Shown here: one piece after another, positions 33,445-42,352 of the stretch
How positions within the stretch are numbered: the first letter of the stretch is position 1
Layout of the letters: each line of letters begins with the position of its first letter
Assembly (NCBI GenBank): GCA_035274425.1
Contig: DATEOC010000023.1
Span: forward strand, 1-64,000
DNA from: JADMIH01 sp035274425
Lineage (GTDB): Bacteria > Chloroflexota > Chloroflexia > QHBQ01 > JADMIH01
Reading direction: 5' to 3'
DNA length: 64,000 nt
Program-made: the position numbers and the translations under genes
Notes under the pieces: model-generated
What the model saw: only the letters and a program-made list of their open reading frames with translations
Told to the model about the DNA's origin: nothing
Database searches by the model: none

Positions 33445-33473
33445 TTGCCCCCGCACGACCCTTATGTTATAAT
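33445..33473 (+). promoter_or_regulatory. Extended -10 promoter of rpsO-pnp
   Basis: TTGCCC, 17 bp, then TATAAT at 33468-33473 with TGT just before it (TGn extension). It abuts the heptad array and is about 50 nt from the rpsO start. Confidence 0.65.
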
Positions 33474-33524
33474 TGGTGCTAATTACTGAGAGAAGTGAAG
33501 AGATAAATAGGAGGGATATAGAAC

Positions 33525-33824
33525 TTGGCATTGCAGACCGAACCAGAACGCAAGAAGGATCTGATCGGGGATTACAGGGTACACGACACCGACACCGGCT
33601 CGCCCGAAGTACAGATAGCGATACTGACCACGCGCATAGTCGAGCTGCGCTCGCATTTTACGGAGCACAAGCACGATCATCACTCGCGCCGGGGCCTCCT
33701 CAAGATGGTAGGGAGGCGTCGCAGACTCCTTAGCTACCTGGCGAAGAAAGACATCAATCGCTACCGCGAAATCATCACTCGCCTCAACATCCGCGATATA
33801 ATTGCACGCCCTGGCTCCCGATAA
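33525..33824 (+). CDS. rpsO: Ribosomal protein uS15
   Basis: 99 residues with the uS15 core DTGSPEVQIAILTTRIVELR, HHSRRGLLKMVGRRRRLLSYL. About ten extra residues lie at the ends compared with the usual 89. The start is TTG, with AGGAGGG nine bases upstream. It precedes pnp, the standard pairing; in many bacteria uS15 represses its own mRNA. Confidence 0.95.
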   Translation: MALQTEPERKKDLIGDYRVHDTDTGSPEVQIAILTTRIVELRSHFTEHKHDHHSRRGLLKMVGRRRRLLSYLAKKDINRYREIITRLNIRDIIARPGSR

Positions 33825-33929
33825 CGCCGCGCTGTCAGGGCTTTTAGCTGATCGTCACCACCGCACATTGGCGGTCGGTTCGGCGCATCGGCATTTTGGT
33901 TTAAAGAAGATAACGAAGAGGAGAAGAAC

Positions 33930-36410
33930 GTGAGAGAAGAAAAGAGATACAGCGCCAACATCGGTGGGCGCGAGCTTACCATAGCGACGGGTAAGCTGGC
34001 CGAGCAGGCCTCCGGCGCAGTCACCGTGCGCTACGGCGATACCATCGTCCTGGCTGCCGTCGTGGCCGCCAAGGAAGCACGCGAGGGGACCGATTTCCTA
34101 CCCCTGACCGTCGATTACGAAGAGAAGATGTACGCCGCCGGGAAGATACCGGGCGGCTTTATCAAGCGCGAAGGCCGCCCCACAGAGACGGCCACGCTCA
34201 CCTCCCGCCTCACCGATAGGCCCCTGCGCCCTCTCCTGCCCAAGCAGTGGCGCGCCGAGATCCAGATGACCATCACCACCCTGTCGAGCGACCAGGATAA
34301 CGAGCCTGACACCCTTTCGGTGATCGGCGCGTCCGCCGCCATGTCGCTGTCAGAGGTGCCGTTCGCGGGTCCGATAGGCGCGGCTAAGGTTGGTTACATA
34401 AATGGAGAGTTCATACTGAACCCCAGCGCGAAGCAGCTACAAGAATCGCTCCTTGACCTGATCGTGGCAGGCACAGCCGACGCCGTTATCATGGTCGAGG
34501 CGGGCGCGAAGGAGCTTCCCGAAGATGTGATGCTAGAGGCGATACGCTTCGGCTTCGAGCAGGGGATCAAGCCGACCGTCGAGATGCAGCAGCGCATGAT
34601 CGAGGAGCTACAACCGAAGAAGCGCGAGTTCAACCCGCCTCCCGCCGACACGAGCCTCCAGGACCGCATTACTCAATTCCTGGGTACCCGCCTGCGCGAC
34701 GAGGCATACAACCCAAACAAGACGGTGCGCCAGGACCAGACCGAAGCCCTCAAGCTAGAAGTAGTCAACCACTTCGTAGAGAGCCAGGAGATGCCCGAAG
34801 GCGACGCCCAGCCTATCACTGCGGGCCAGGTTAGCAAGGTCTTCGAGAGCTTGCTCAAGGAGGAAGTCCGCAAAGCTATCCTTGAAAGAGGCGAACGCCC
34901 CGATGGCCGCGGCCCTGGCGACATCAGGGAGATCTCGTGCGAAGTGGGCATCCTGCCCCGCACGCACGGCTCAGGTCTGTTCACGCGAGGCCAGACCCAG
35001 GTCCTTTCGATAGCCACCCTCGGCACGGGCGACGACGAGCAGATGCTCGACGGACTCGGCCTCGAGAACAAGAAGCGCTACATCCACCACTACAACTTCC
35101 CCTCCTTCTCCACCGGAGAGACCCGTCGCGGGCGCGGACCTTCCCGCCGCGACATCGGACATGGCGCGCTCGCCGAGCGTTCCCTTATCCCCGTCCTCCC
35201 TCCCGATGACAAGTTCCCTTACGTCATCCGCGTGGTGAGCGAGGTCCTCTCGTCCAACGGCTCCTCCTCGATGGGTTCGGTCTGCGGCAGCACCCTATCC
35301 CTGCTCGACGCGGGCGTGCCTCTCAAAGCCCCTGTCGCGGGCATAGCGATGGGCCTGGTAGAGAGCAAAGACGGCTCTCAGCACCGCGTCCTTACCGACA
35401 TCCAGGGCATCGAGGACGCACTTGGCGACATGGATTTCAAGGTGGCGGGCACCCGCGAGGGAGTGACCGGCCTCCAGCTCGACCTCAAGACTGCTGGCCT
35501 GGGCTTCGAGATTATGCAGGAAGCTTTCACCCAGGCCCGTGACGCGAGGCTCTATATCCTCGACAAGATGCAGGAAGTGATTGACGGGCCGCGCCAGGAG
35601 ATGTCCTCTTACGCCCCGCGCATCCTGCGCCTCAAGATCAACCCTGAAAAGATCGGCGCGCTAATTGGCCCCGGCGGCAAGAACATCCGGGGTATCACCG
35701 AGAAGACCGGCACCAAGATCGACATCGAGGACGACGGCACCGTGCTGGTCGCCTCCACCGACGGTGAGAGCGCGAAGCAGGCGGTCCGCATGATCGAGGG
35801 TCTGACCAAAGAAGCTGAGGTAGGCGAAATCTACCTGGGTAAGGTAGTGCGCATCCTCCCCTATGGAGCCTTCGTAGAGATCATCCCCGGCAAGGACGGC
35901 CTGGTGCACATCTCCGAGCTTGCCGATTACCGCGTCGAGCGCGTCGAAGATGTAGTGAACCTCGGCGACGAGATCAACGTCATGGTGATCGACGTAGACC
36001 GCATGGGCAAGGTCAGCTTGTCGCGCAAGGCCGTGCTGACGGGCGAGATGCCCCAGCCTCGCGCCGAGCGCGAGCGCGGTGGCTTCGGTGACCGTGATCG
36101 AGGTGGAGACCGTGGCGGCTTCCGTGGCGGTGGAGGCGGCGGTTACGGCGACCGTGATCGAGGCCCGCGTCCTCCCGGAGGCGGCTACGGTGACCGCGAC
36201 CGAGGCCCACGTCCAGGCGGACCAGGTGGACCACCCCGCGGCCCTGGTGGCTACGGTGACCGTGATCGAGGCCCGCGTCCTCCCGGAGGCGGCTATGGCG
36301 ACCGGGATCGTGGCCCCCGCGAAGGCGCGCCACGTGAAAGCGCCCCACGCGAAAGTGTTCCGTATGAAAGCGCTCCACGTGAAGCAGGCAGCGGAGAGGA
36401 TAACTTCTAA
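33930..36410 (+). CDS. pnp: Polynucleotide phosphorylase with long RG-rich tail
   Basis: 826 residues. Two RNase PH domains (the second with GDMDFKVAGT), an all-alpha linker, KH (INPEKIGALIGPGGKNIRGI) and S1 (VGEIYLGKVVRILPYGAFVE) domains make the full 3'-5' exoribonuclease. After about residue 705 comes a repetitive tail of GYGDRDRGPRPPGGG units and then PRESxPRE repeats, about 115 residues not found in most PNPases; it is expected to be disordered and to bind RNA. GTG start with GAGGAG upstream. A strong terminator follows. Confidence 0.96.
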   Translation: MREEKRYSANIGGRELTIATGKLAEQASGAVTVRYGDTIVLAAVVAAKEAREGTDFLPLTVDYEEKMYAAGKIPGGFIKREGRPTETATLTSRLTDRPLRPLLPKQWRAEIQMTITTLSSDQDNEPDTLSVIGASAAMSLSEVPFAGPIGAAKVGYINGEFILNPSAKQLQESLLDLIVAGTADAVIMVEAGAKELPEDVMLEAIRFGFEQGIKPTVEMQQRMIEELQPKKREFNPPPADTSLQDRITQFLGTRLRDEAYNPNKTVRQDQTEALKLEVVNHFVESQEMPEGDAQPITAGQVSKVFESLLKEEVRKAILERGERPDGRGPGDIREISCEVGILPRTHGSGLFTRGQTQVLSIATLGTGDDEQMLDGLGLENKKRYIHHYNFPSFSTGETRRGRGPSRRDIGHGALAERSLIPVLPPDDKFPYVIRVVSEVLSSNGSSSMGSVCGSTLSLLDAGVPLKAPVAGIAMGLVESKDGSQHRVLTDIQGIEDALGDMDFKVAGTREGVTGLQLDLKTAGLGFEIMQEAFTQARDARLYILDKMQEVIDGPRQEMSSYAPRILRLKINPEKIGALIGPGGKNIRGITEKTGTKIDIEDDGTVLVASTDGESAKQAVRMIEGLTKEAEVGEIYLGKVVRILPYGAFVEIIPGKDGLVHISELADYRVERVEDVVNLGDEINVMVIDVDRMGKVSLSRKAVLTGEMPQPRAERERGGFGDRDRGGDRGGFRGGGGGGYGDRDRGPRPPGGGYGDRDRGPRPGGPGGPPRGPGGYGDRDRGPRPPGGGYGDRDRGPREGAPRESAPRESVPYESAPREAGSGEDNF

Positions 36411-36440
36411 GCCGGTGCCGTATAACACTACCCCTTAGGA

Positions 36441-36487
36441 AGGATGAAAAAGAGCTTTCGGCATAACCGAAAGCTCTTTTTCATCCT
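36441..36487. terminator. 21-bp perfect hairpin, terminator of pnp and NCS2 permease
   Basis: Arms 36441-36461 and 36467-36487 with loop CATAA. GAGCTTTCGG core, A-rich and T-rich outer arms. It lies between convergent genes, so it can serve both strands. Confidence 0.85.
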
Positions 36488-36495
36488 CTTTCAAA

Positions 36496-37944
36496 TTACT
36501 GTAGCCCTATCCAGCTCTGGATAAGTCCTGACAGGAAGTAGAGCAAGAAGGCGGCGCTTGCGAGGTACATTAACCAGTGTACTTTCCGCGCGGTCCCTGT
36601 GAAGATTGCCATCGCTGTGAAGAGTATGAAGCCGAAGCCGATGCCGTTGGTGATACTGTAGGTGAGGGGCATGACGATCATGGTGAGGAGCACCGGGAAG
36701 GCTTCTCGGAAGTTCGTCCAGTCTATATCCTTCACCGTCTGGATCATGAAGAACCCGACGATGATGAGCGCGGCGGCGGTCGCCTCTTTCGGTACCATGC
36801 CTATGATTGGGGTGAAGAAAGAGAGGAGGAAGAAGAGCACGCCCACCGTTACGGCCACCAGGCCCGTGCGCCCACCCGCCGACACGCCCGCACCCGACTC
36901 GATGTAGGTAGTTGCGCTGCTGGCACCGAGCGCCCCACCGACGATAGGTCCAACCGAGTCGACCAGCAGAGGCTTCTCGACTTCGGGGAGTTTGCCGTCA
37001 GATGTCAGGAAGCCCGCCAGCAAGCCGACACCCACCAGCGTGCCCATCGTGTCGAAGAAGTCACTCAGCATAACGGAGAATGTGTTGAGAGAACTGGTGA
37101 GAGGTGCCCTCCCGAAGCTACTGAGGTCAGGCACGAAAAAGTAGGGCAGGTCCGGCGTCCCGACCGGGCTGGACGGGAGGAGGGCATTGGCGAAGATGTA
37201 CCCGCCACCCCCGATGGCCTTGACAAGGTAGTTCAGGATAACCGCGAAGGCGGTCGCGCCCAGGATGCCTATCAGTAGAGCGGCGCGGTTCTTACGGGCG
37301 TGCAGCCACGCCGTCAACAGGATGCCGAAGACCGCCACCAGCACCCCCCACGACGCGATGTTTCCCAGGGTAACTGGAGGCACGGTCGGGTCTACGGCGT
37401 AAACAGGATTGCCTGCAACCAGGCCCCCCAGGTTAAGGCCGATATAGAGTATGAACAGCCCTATACCCGCTGCTATAGCACGCTTGAGGTCTAGAGGCAC
37501 CGCGTCCATGATAGCCTGGCGGAACTTGGTCAGGACTAGGATGGTAATGATGACCCCTTCCAGCACTATAATCCCGAACGCCTGCCCCCACGTGAGCCTC
37601 TGCGCGCCCACCAGGGTGAACGCAACGAATGCGTTTAGCCCCAGGCCGGGAGCCATAGCGAAAGGCCTCCGGGCGTAGACGCCCATCAGCAAACACAAGA
37701 AGGCGGCTACCCAGCAGGTTGCGGTAACGGTCTTGTTGAAATCCAACTTCAATCCGGCGGAGTCGGTTACGGCGGTAAGGATGCTGGGGTTCACGAAAGC
37801 GATATAGGACATTACGAGGAAGGTGGTGACCCCCGCCATCACCTCACTCCCTACCGTAACGTTGTATTTTGCCAATCCAAAGTAGCGTGATATGCCATTA
37901 TCGTTTGCCGGTGTTACTCTACCTGTTTCTTGAGTCACAGCCAT
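36496..37944 (-). CDS. NCS2 purine/uracil permease (AzgA type)
   Basis: 482 residues with about 12-14 membrane helices. Family motifs include EVMAGVTTFLVMSYIAFVNP near the N-terminus, APGLGLNAFVAF and the VGALGASSATTYIESGAG segment, all diagnostic of the AzgA-like hypoxanthine/adenine/guanine:H+ symporter branch. The ATG at 37944 is preferred because GGAGGGG precedes it. A strong promoter and 5'-terminal hairpin lie upstream. Purine specificity is inferred from the subfamily. Confidence 0.9.
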   Translation of the reverse strand: MAVTQETGRVTPANDNGISRYFGLAKYNVTVGSEVMAGVTTFLVMSYIAFVNPSILTAVTDSAGLKLDFNKTVTATCWVAAFLCLLMGVYARRPFAMAPGLGLNAFVAFTLVGAQRLTWGQAFGIIVLEGVIITILVLTKFRQAIMDAVPLDLKRAIAAGIGLFILYIGLNLGGLVAGNPVYAVDPTVPPVTLGNIASWGVLVAVFGILLTAWLHARKNRAALLIGILGATAFAVILNYLVKAIGGGGYIFANALLPSSPVGTPDLPYFFVPDLSSFGRAPLTSSLNTFSVMLSDFFDTMGTLVGVGLLAGFLTSDGKLPEVEKPLLVDSVGPIVGGALGASSATTYIESGAGVSAGGRTGLVAVTVGVLFFLLSFFTPIIGMVPKEATAAALIIVGFFMIQTVKDIDWTNFREAFPVLLTMIVMPLTYSITNGIGFGFILFTAMAIFTGTARKVHWLMYLASAAFLLYFLSGLIQSWIGLQ

Positions 37945-38007
37945 ATGCCCCTCCACATTAGGATAAGACCTCAAGTTGCCTCTCAGCGACGGAAACTATG
38001 AAGATTT

Positions 38008-38028
38008 CACCAACCAATAGGGTTGGTG
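38008..38028 (-). promoter_or_regulatory. 5'-terminal stem-loop of the NCS2 permease mRNA
   Basis: CACCAACC and GGTTGGTG form an 8-bp hairpin with a 5-nt loop that begins at the predicted +1. It may protect the message. No purine-riboswitch core could be found in the 84-nt leader. Confidence 0.4.
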
Positions 38029-38034
38029 GGGCGA

Positions 38035-38063
38035 ATTATAATCCCTGGCTAATAGAGAGTCAA
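38035..38063 (-). promoter_or_regulatory. Sigma-70 promoter of the NCS2 permease
   Basis: On the minus strand TTGACT (38063-38058), a 17-bp spacer and TATAAT (38040-38035), a near-perfect promoter. Confidence 0.8.
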
Positions 38064-38132
38064 TAGGGAATTCAAGCTATTCTGCACTATTCCTGAGATG
38101 TCGGAAACCAGGGCGTTTCTACGAACCCATGC

Positions 38133-38549
38133 TTAAGCAGAAACCGCCTCAATATTGCCCAGAGTAACAGGTGTCTGCACGCGCAGGGTATTCTGTATCT
38201 CGGCAACGGTATCTGTATGTTGCATCAGCTCTCGGATCTCAGCTTCAGTTGCATGAGCGACCACTTTGGCGTGGTAGGTAACGTTCACAGCAGTCCCTCC
38301 TTCCGCCCCGAACTCCCCCTCTACTTCAACCTCCACTTGCTCAACCTTTATCCCTCTCTTCGCGGCTTCACGGTAAATATCGTTACAATAGCAGGTAGCC
38401 AGGGCCAGGAATAACAGCTCTCCTCCATTAGCGCTAGAGCCAAACCCTGAAGCCTTCGGCGGAATAGCGATGGAATGAGTGTTACTATTAGTTGTTAGGG
38501 TCGCGTGATGCTCGCCATAGCTATTCTTTACCTGGGCGCTAATCTTCAT
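38133..38549 (-). CDS. OsmC-family protein
   Basis: 138 residues of the OsmC fold: IAIPPKASGFGSSANGGELL and the helix LALATCYCNDIYREAAKRG carrying the peroxidatic-type Cys. The second conserved Cys of classical Ohr/OsmC proteins is not visible in the C-terminal half, so peroxidase activity is uncertain. GGAGGT stands close before the ATG. No operon partner. Confidence 0.85.
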   Translation of the reverse strand: MKISAQVKNSYGEHHATLTTNSNTHSIAIPPKASGFGSSANGGELLFLALATCYCNDIYREAAKRGIKVEQVEVEVEGEFGAEGGTAVNVTYHAKVVAHATEAEIRELMQHTDTVAEIQNTLRVQTPVTLGNIEAVSA

Positions 38550-38693
38550 ATTGCACCTCCTTCATAGTGCTAACAATCGCTCCCACTGAGCAGGTCGATG
38601 GCCTGCCAAATTGGATAGATAATAGGATGGGCCGTACTAATCGCTACGTCGCTTCTGAGTTTGCAGATATTCTGGCGCACAATAGCAGGCCTG

Positions 38694-40913
38694 TTAGAGC
38701 CGTTTGCGCATCATCAGGTTGATATACAGATCGACGTGCATCTGGGCGATGCTGTCCCAACTGAAGAACCGCGCTAGTTCCTCCGCACGAGCAGCCAATG
38801 AGGTACGTAAATATGGGTCGGCAGCCAGCATCTCAATACGCTTCGCCAGAGCCACGGCATCCCCTGGCGCAACCAGCAGGGCATTCTCCCCATCTACCAG
38901 TTCAGGCCACTTTAGACTTTGGACTTTGGACTTTGGACTTGGGCCCGGCGTCGTAGTGATGAGCGGGAGGCTATGTTCCAGGACCGCAAGGAGGCTTCCC
39001 CGGCGGAAGGAGGCCCCGTCGGCATAGGGCAGCACGGCTATATCGGCGGATAAGAGGGCGGCAGATACTCCCTGCGGGTCGAGGTATCCTGTCCAGATGA
39101 GGCTATCATGCAGACCCAACTCTCGCGCTTGCCTGTCTAACGCTTCGGCGGTTCCCTGGTTGGTAGGGTCGCTTGAGCCGAGGCCGCCGCCTACCATCAG
39201 CAGGCGGTATTTACCCTTATCTTTCAGGGTAGATAGCGCGACAAGCAAGTCGCCTAACCCCTTGGAGCTATTCAGGAAGCCGAAGTAGGCCAGCAAAGTC
39301 GTGTCGCTGCTCACGCCACACATGGCTCGCCATGCCTCGCGGTTGTAATCTGCGGGCGGGCTGTTGGGTATGTTTGACCCGATAGGTATGAGATGCACGT
39401 GCTCGCCGCTCCAGGAGCGCAACCGTGCCGCGTCTTCGGGATTTGTGGCGATGACCCCGTCTGCCCCCCTCGCCAGCAGGCGGTTCGCCCATTCGCGCAC
39501 TCGTCCGGCCTTAGGGAAGAGGTAAGGCACCAGCAGGTCATGAAAAGTAACGACGGTAGCGCCGCGCCATTTTCGCCTGAGCAACAAAGGCAGAAGGTTT
39601 ATGGTGGGGCGCATCTCGTAAGCGCCGGTCTGGTACTGGATATGAGCAATCCCTGCCCGCATCCCCTTTAGAGCGCTCAATGTTGAAGCTAAAGTGATAC
39701 GAAGCGTGTTATAAGGAACGTTCTGAACATTGTCTGTAGGGGCGGCTCGCGAGCCGTCCTGCCTCGCTGAGCCATCAACAAAGGAGAGTTGCCTCTGATG
39801 CGGACTGTTTGGGGCAGACGTGCTACGTGTAAGCACTTTGGCGATGATGCCCTGCCTTTGCAGAGCGAGGTTGAGCTTGCAGGTGTAATCGCCCACTCCT
39901 CCCTGCGCGGGTGGGTATTCGCCTGTAATGAGCAACACACGCTTCTTATCCAGCAGTCCGTCGCGGCGCTCACGCAGTCTACTCCTCAAGACCTGGGCGT
40001 ACATCTTCAGCCGCTCACTCCGTAAGGGACGCTTGTGGCCCAATAGCCACTTAACGGCCTCTGTTGCCGATTGGAGCACATAGGTCAGGAGGAGATAGAG
40101 ACGCACGACAGTGCCGGCCATACGGCCTTCGTGGAGGCGGAAGTATCGTGCCTTGCTCGTGTTGAAGCGGATATGGCGAGAGGGGACATCCTGGCCCGTG
40201 CTCTGGCCTCCATAATGGGTAATCACGGCCTCTGGCAGATAGACGACACGCCAACCGGCGTTGCTCACGCGGCGGCATAGGTCTACCTCCTCGCTGAACA
40301 TGAAGTAGCCTGGATCAAGTAGCCCAGCCTGCATAAGGGCCTCTCGGCGGCACATGAGGGCAGCACCGCTCACCCAGTCTACCTCTTGTGTCTCTCCATC
40401 TGGCTTGTCCAGCATGTAAAAGCGACCCAGGGTAGGGGCGTCAGGGAGCCATCTTTGCAGGGGCGTAGATTCTATAAGAGCGGTTGCCAGGGTGGGGAAG
40501 CGCCGCCGAGATGGCTGGAGCGTGCCATCGGGGTTGAGGAGGCGCGGGGCGACTATGCCCACCTCTGAGTGAGCTTCTATATAGTCGGCAAGTGTAGAGA
40601 TAGAACCGGGATGGGCAATTGTGTCGGGATTGAGGAGGAAAAGGTATTTGCCACAGGAAGCGCGTATGCCTGTATTGTTCCCCCCAGAGAAGCCGAGGTT
40701 GCGGTCCAGCGCGATGAGGCGAACGCCTGGGAACTCATGGCGGACCATCTCGACACTGCCGTCCGTAGAGGCATTGTCTACAACCAGCACCTCGGCACGC
40801 CCCGACCAGTGTCCCAGGGCAGCGGGCAACGACCGCAGGCAAGCCTCAAGCAAGCCGGCCACGTTCCAATTCACGATTATTATGCTGAGGTCAGGGAGGT
40901 GTGATAAGGTCAT
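38694..40913 (-). CDS. Fused GT2-GT4 glycosyltransferase
   Basis: About 739 residues. The N-terminal GT2 domain has LSIIIVNWNVAGLLEACLRS, VDNASTDGS and FLLNPDT, as in rhamnosyltransferase WbbL-like enzymes. From about residue 325 a GT4-type domain begins VLLITGEYPPAQGGVGDYTCKL and includes ADIAVLPYADGASFRRG. Such a fusion suggests two successive sugar transfers in polysaccharide or glycolipid assembly. Two repeat-derived segments interrupt the GT4 half: a REP palindrome at 39735-39762 and a heptad array at 38909-38945. The start is placed where the GT2 motif begins; no Shine-Dalgarno is evident. Confidence 0.82.
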   Translation of the reverse strand: MTLSHLPDLSIIIVNWNVAGLLEACLRSLPAALGHWSGRAEVLVVDNASTDGSVEMVRHEFPGVRLIALDRNLGFSGGNNTGIRASCGKYLFLLNPDTIAHPGSISTLADYIEAHSEVGIVAPRLLNPDGTLQPSRRRFPTLATALIESTPLQRWLPDAPTLGRFYMLDKPDGETQEVDWVSGAALMCRREALMQAGLLDPGYFMFSEEVDLCRRVSNAGWRVVYLPEAVITHYGGQSTGQDVPSRHIRFNTSKARYFRLHEGRMAGTVVRLYLLLTYVLQSATEAVKWLLGHKRPLRSERLKMYAQVLRSRLRERRDGLLDKKRVLLITGEYPPAQGGVGDYTCKLNLALQRQGIIAKVLTRSTSAPNSPHQRQLSFVDGSARQDGSRAAPTDNVQNVPYNTLRITLASTLSALKGMRAGIAHIQYQTGAYEMRPTINLLPLLLRRKWRGATVVTFHDLLVPYLFPKAGRVREWANRLLARGADGVIATNPEDAARLRSWSGEHVHLIPIGSNIPNSPPADYNREAWRAMCGVSSDTTLLAYFGFLNSSKGLGDLLVALSTLKDKGKYRLLMVGGGLGSSDPTNQGTAEALDRQARELGLHDSLIWTGYLDPQGVSAALLSADIAVLPYADGASFRRGSLLAVLEHSLPLITTTPGPSPKSKVQSLKWPELVDGENALLVAPGDAVALAKRIEMLAADPYLRTSLAARAEELARFFSWDSIAQMHVDLYINLMMRKRL
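38909..38945. repeat. Heptad array inside the glycosyltransferase gene
   Basis: ACTTTAG then three ACTTTGG units and ACTTGGG, in frame, encoding a KSKVQSLKW-like loop in the GT4 domain. Confidence 0.75.
39735..39762. repeat. REP-like palindrome inside the glycosyltransferase gene
   Basis: TGTAGGGGCGGCTCGCGAGC then CGTCC forms a near-perfect palindrome and is translated as part of a GSRAAPTDN-like loop. The same family is otherwise intergenic. Confidence 0.65.
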
Positions 40914-40916
40914 GAG

Positions 40917-40955
40917 TGATGCGTGATGCGTGATGCGTGACAAGTGACAAGTGAT
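40917..40955. repeat. Heptad array (GTGATGC / GTGACAA)
   Basis: GTGATGC, GTGATGC, GTGACAA, GTGACAA, GTGATAC: five 7-bp units immediately upstream of the glycosyltransferase start. Confidence 0.8.
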
Positions 40956-41015
40956 ACTCTGCATTAAACCATATGCACACCAGGAGGACAAAGATTGTGA
41001 GATGATCGAGTAGCC

Positions 41016-41044
41016 TTGACAGGGGAGGCCGTCGGGCATACAAT
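41016..41044 (+). promoter_or_regulatory. Sigma-70 promoter of the LivG-type gene
   Basis: TTGACA at 41016-41021, 17-bp spacer, TACAAT at 41039-41044; about 75 nt before the ATG. A second TATAAT at about 41060 might give a shorter transcript. Confidence 0.65.
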
Positions 41045-41122
41045 CGCTAGATGTGATGGTATAATGTGGCTCGACTTTGAATTTGGAACATGAAACTAGA
41101 GGCCACCTGGTGTGGAGGGCCT

Positions 41123-41962
41123 ATGTACGTAGTTAAGACAGAGAAGGCGGAGACGCACGATACTGCTAATTACCGCCCCCTTCTTTTGCGTGCCGTTGGG
41201 GTCACCAAGCGGTTCGGCGCGTTGTTGGCCCTGAGCGAAATTGACCTTGAGGTGCCACGCCACGGGATCGTGAGCCTCATCGGGCCGAACGGGTCGGGTA
41301 AAACGGTCTTCTTCAATATACTCACCGGGCTATACAAGCTGGATGGTGGGGACATCTGGTTCAATGGTGAGAGCATTAGCGGCCTGCAACCTTCGCAAAT
41401 TACCTCACTAGGCATCGCTCGCACATTCCAAAATATACGCCTTTTCTCGAATATGAGCGTGCTGGACAATGTGCTGGTGGGGCAGCACTGCCGCCTGCAA
41501 GAGACGGTTTGGGGTATTATCACGCGCAGCACCGATGTTTCGTCGGAGGAAGGTCGCGCTGAAGATTATGGCATGGAGTTGCTCCATTTCATTGGACTGA
41601 GAGGGTCGGCACACCAACTGGCTAAGAACCTCCCCTACGGAGCGCAGCGCCGGCTTGAGATAGCCCGCGCCCTCGCTACAAACCCACAACTCCTGTTGCT
41701 TGACGAGCCGACGGCAGGCATGAACCCACAGGAAACGCTTGAGATTACCAACCTCATCAGCCGTCTGCGGGCAGAGCTAGGGCTGACGGTATTGCTGGTC
41801 GAACACGATATGAGGGTGGTGATGCGGATATCGGACCGCCTGTCGGTGCTGGACCACGGGGTAAAAATAGCAGAGGGTGGACCGGACGAAGTGCGCGCCA
41901 ACCCACGTGTGATAGAGGCCTATTTGGGTAAGGGCGGGACACAGGTAGCGAAAACGGAATAG
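41123..41962 (+). CDS. Orphan LivG-type ABC ATPase
   Basis: 279 residues. Walker A GPNGSGKT, the LivG-like signature LPYGAQRRLEIARAL in place of LSGGQ, Walker B LLLLDEPTAGMN and a switch HDMRVV identify the LivG subfamily that powers branched-chain amino acid or amide uptake. No LivF, LivH, LivM or binding protein is nearby, so it must work with components encoded elsewhere or be a remnant. GGAGG lies 4 nt before the ATG. Confidence 0.88.
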   Translation: MYVVKTEKAETHDTANYRPLLLRAVGVTKRFGALLALSEIDLEVPRHGIVSLIGPNGSGKTVFFNILTGLYKLDGGDIWFNGESISGLQPSQITSLGIARTFQNIRLFSNMSVLDNVLVGQHCRLQETVWGIITRSTDVSSEEGRAEDYGMELLHFIGLRGSAHQLAKNLPYGAQRRLEIARALATNPQLLLLDEPTAGMNPQETLEITNLISRLRAELGLTVLLVEHDMRVVMRISDRLSVLDHGVKIAEGGPDEVRANPRVIEAYLGKGGTQVAKTE

Positions 41963-41965
41963 ATA

Positions 41966-42352
41966 CTAATCCCAGGTGAAGCTGATTTCCTTCTCGGCGT
42001 GGAGCCTCCATACTGTTAGACCCGATTTACCGGCACGAATAACGCAGCCCATGCGCTTCGCTTGGGTATTGAACTCACGATGCCTTAGGAAGCGACGCAT
42101 GAACTCAGCTACTTTATCTGGCACTATCGCCATGTATACCAGGCAATAATTCGCATGACATAAAGTGCGCTCATAGAAGTCAATGTCACGTGTGAAAAAG
42201 GTTGGGCGGCGTAGTCGATGTAAGAATGGGATGATGGCTTCATCATCAATTCCCTTCATTCGCACATCAACACCTATCTGCTGGATTGGAATGCGCCATT
42301 TCTGCAAAGTCTCCCTCTGTCCGGCAGCGATATTTTCGTCCATGATATTCAA
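41966..42352 (-). CDS. DUF5615 PIN-like toxin candidate
   Basis: 128 residues. An early DEN motif, FFTRDIDFYER and conserved acidic residues fit the DUF5615 (Mut7-C-related, PIN-like) family found as toxin partner to DUF433. Start at TTG overlapping the DUF433 stop (TTGA), or ATG nine bases later. RNase activity is expected from the fold but is not proven for most members. Confidence 0.72.
   Translation of the reverse strand: MNIMDENIAAGQRETLQKWRIPIQQIGVDVRMKGIDDEAIIPFLHRLRRPTFFTRDIDFYERTLCHANYCLVYMAIVPDKVAEFMRRFLRHREFNTQAKRMGCVIRAGKSGLTVWRLHAEKEISFTWD

Noticed and set aside
37945..38034. Purine riboswitch before the NCS2 permease
   Set aside because: The 84-nt leader has only an 8-bp hairpin at its 5' end; the conserved purine-aptamer loops were not found.
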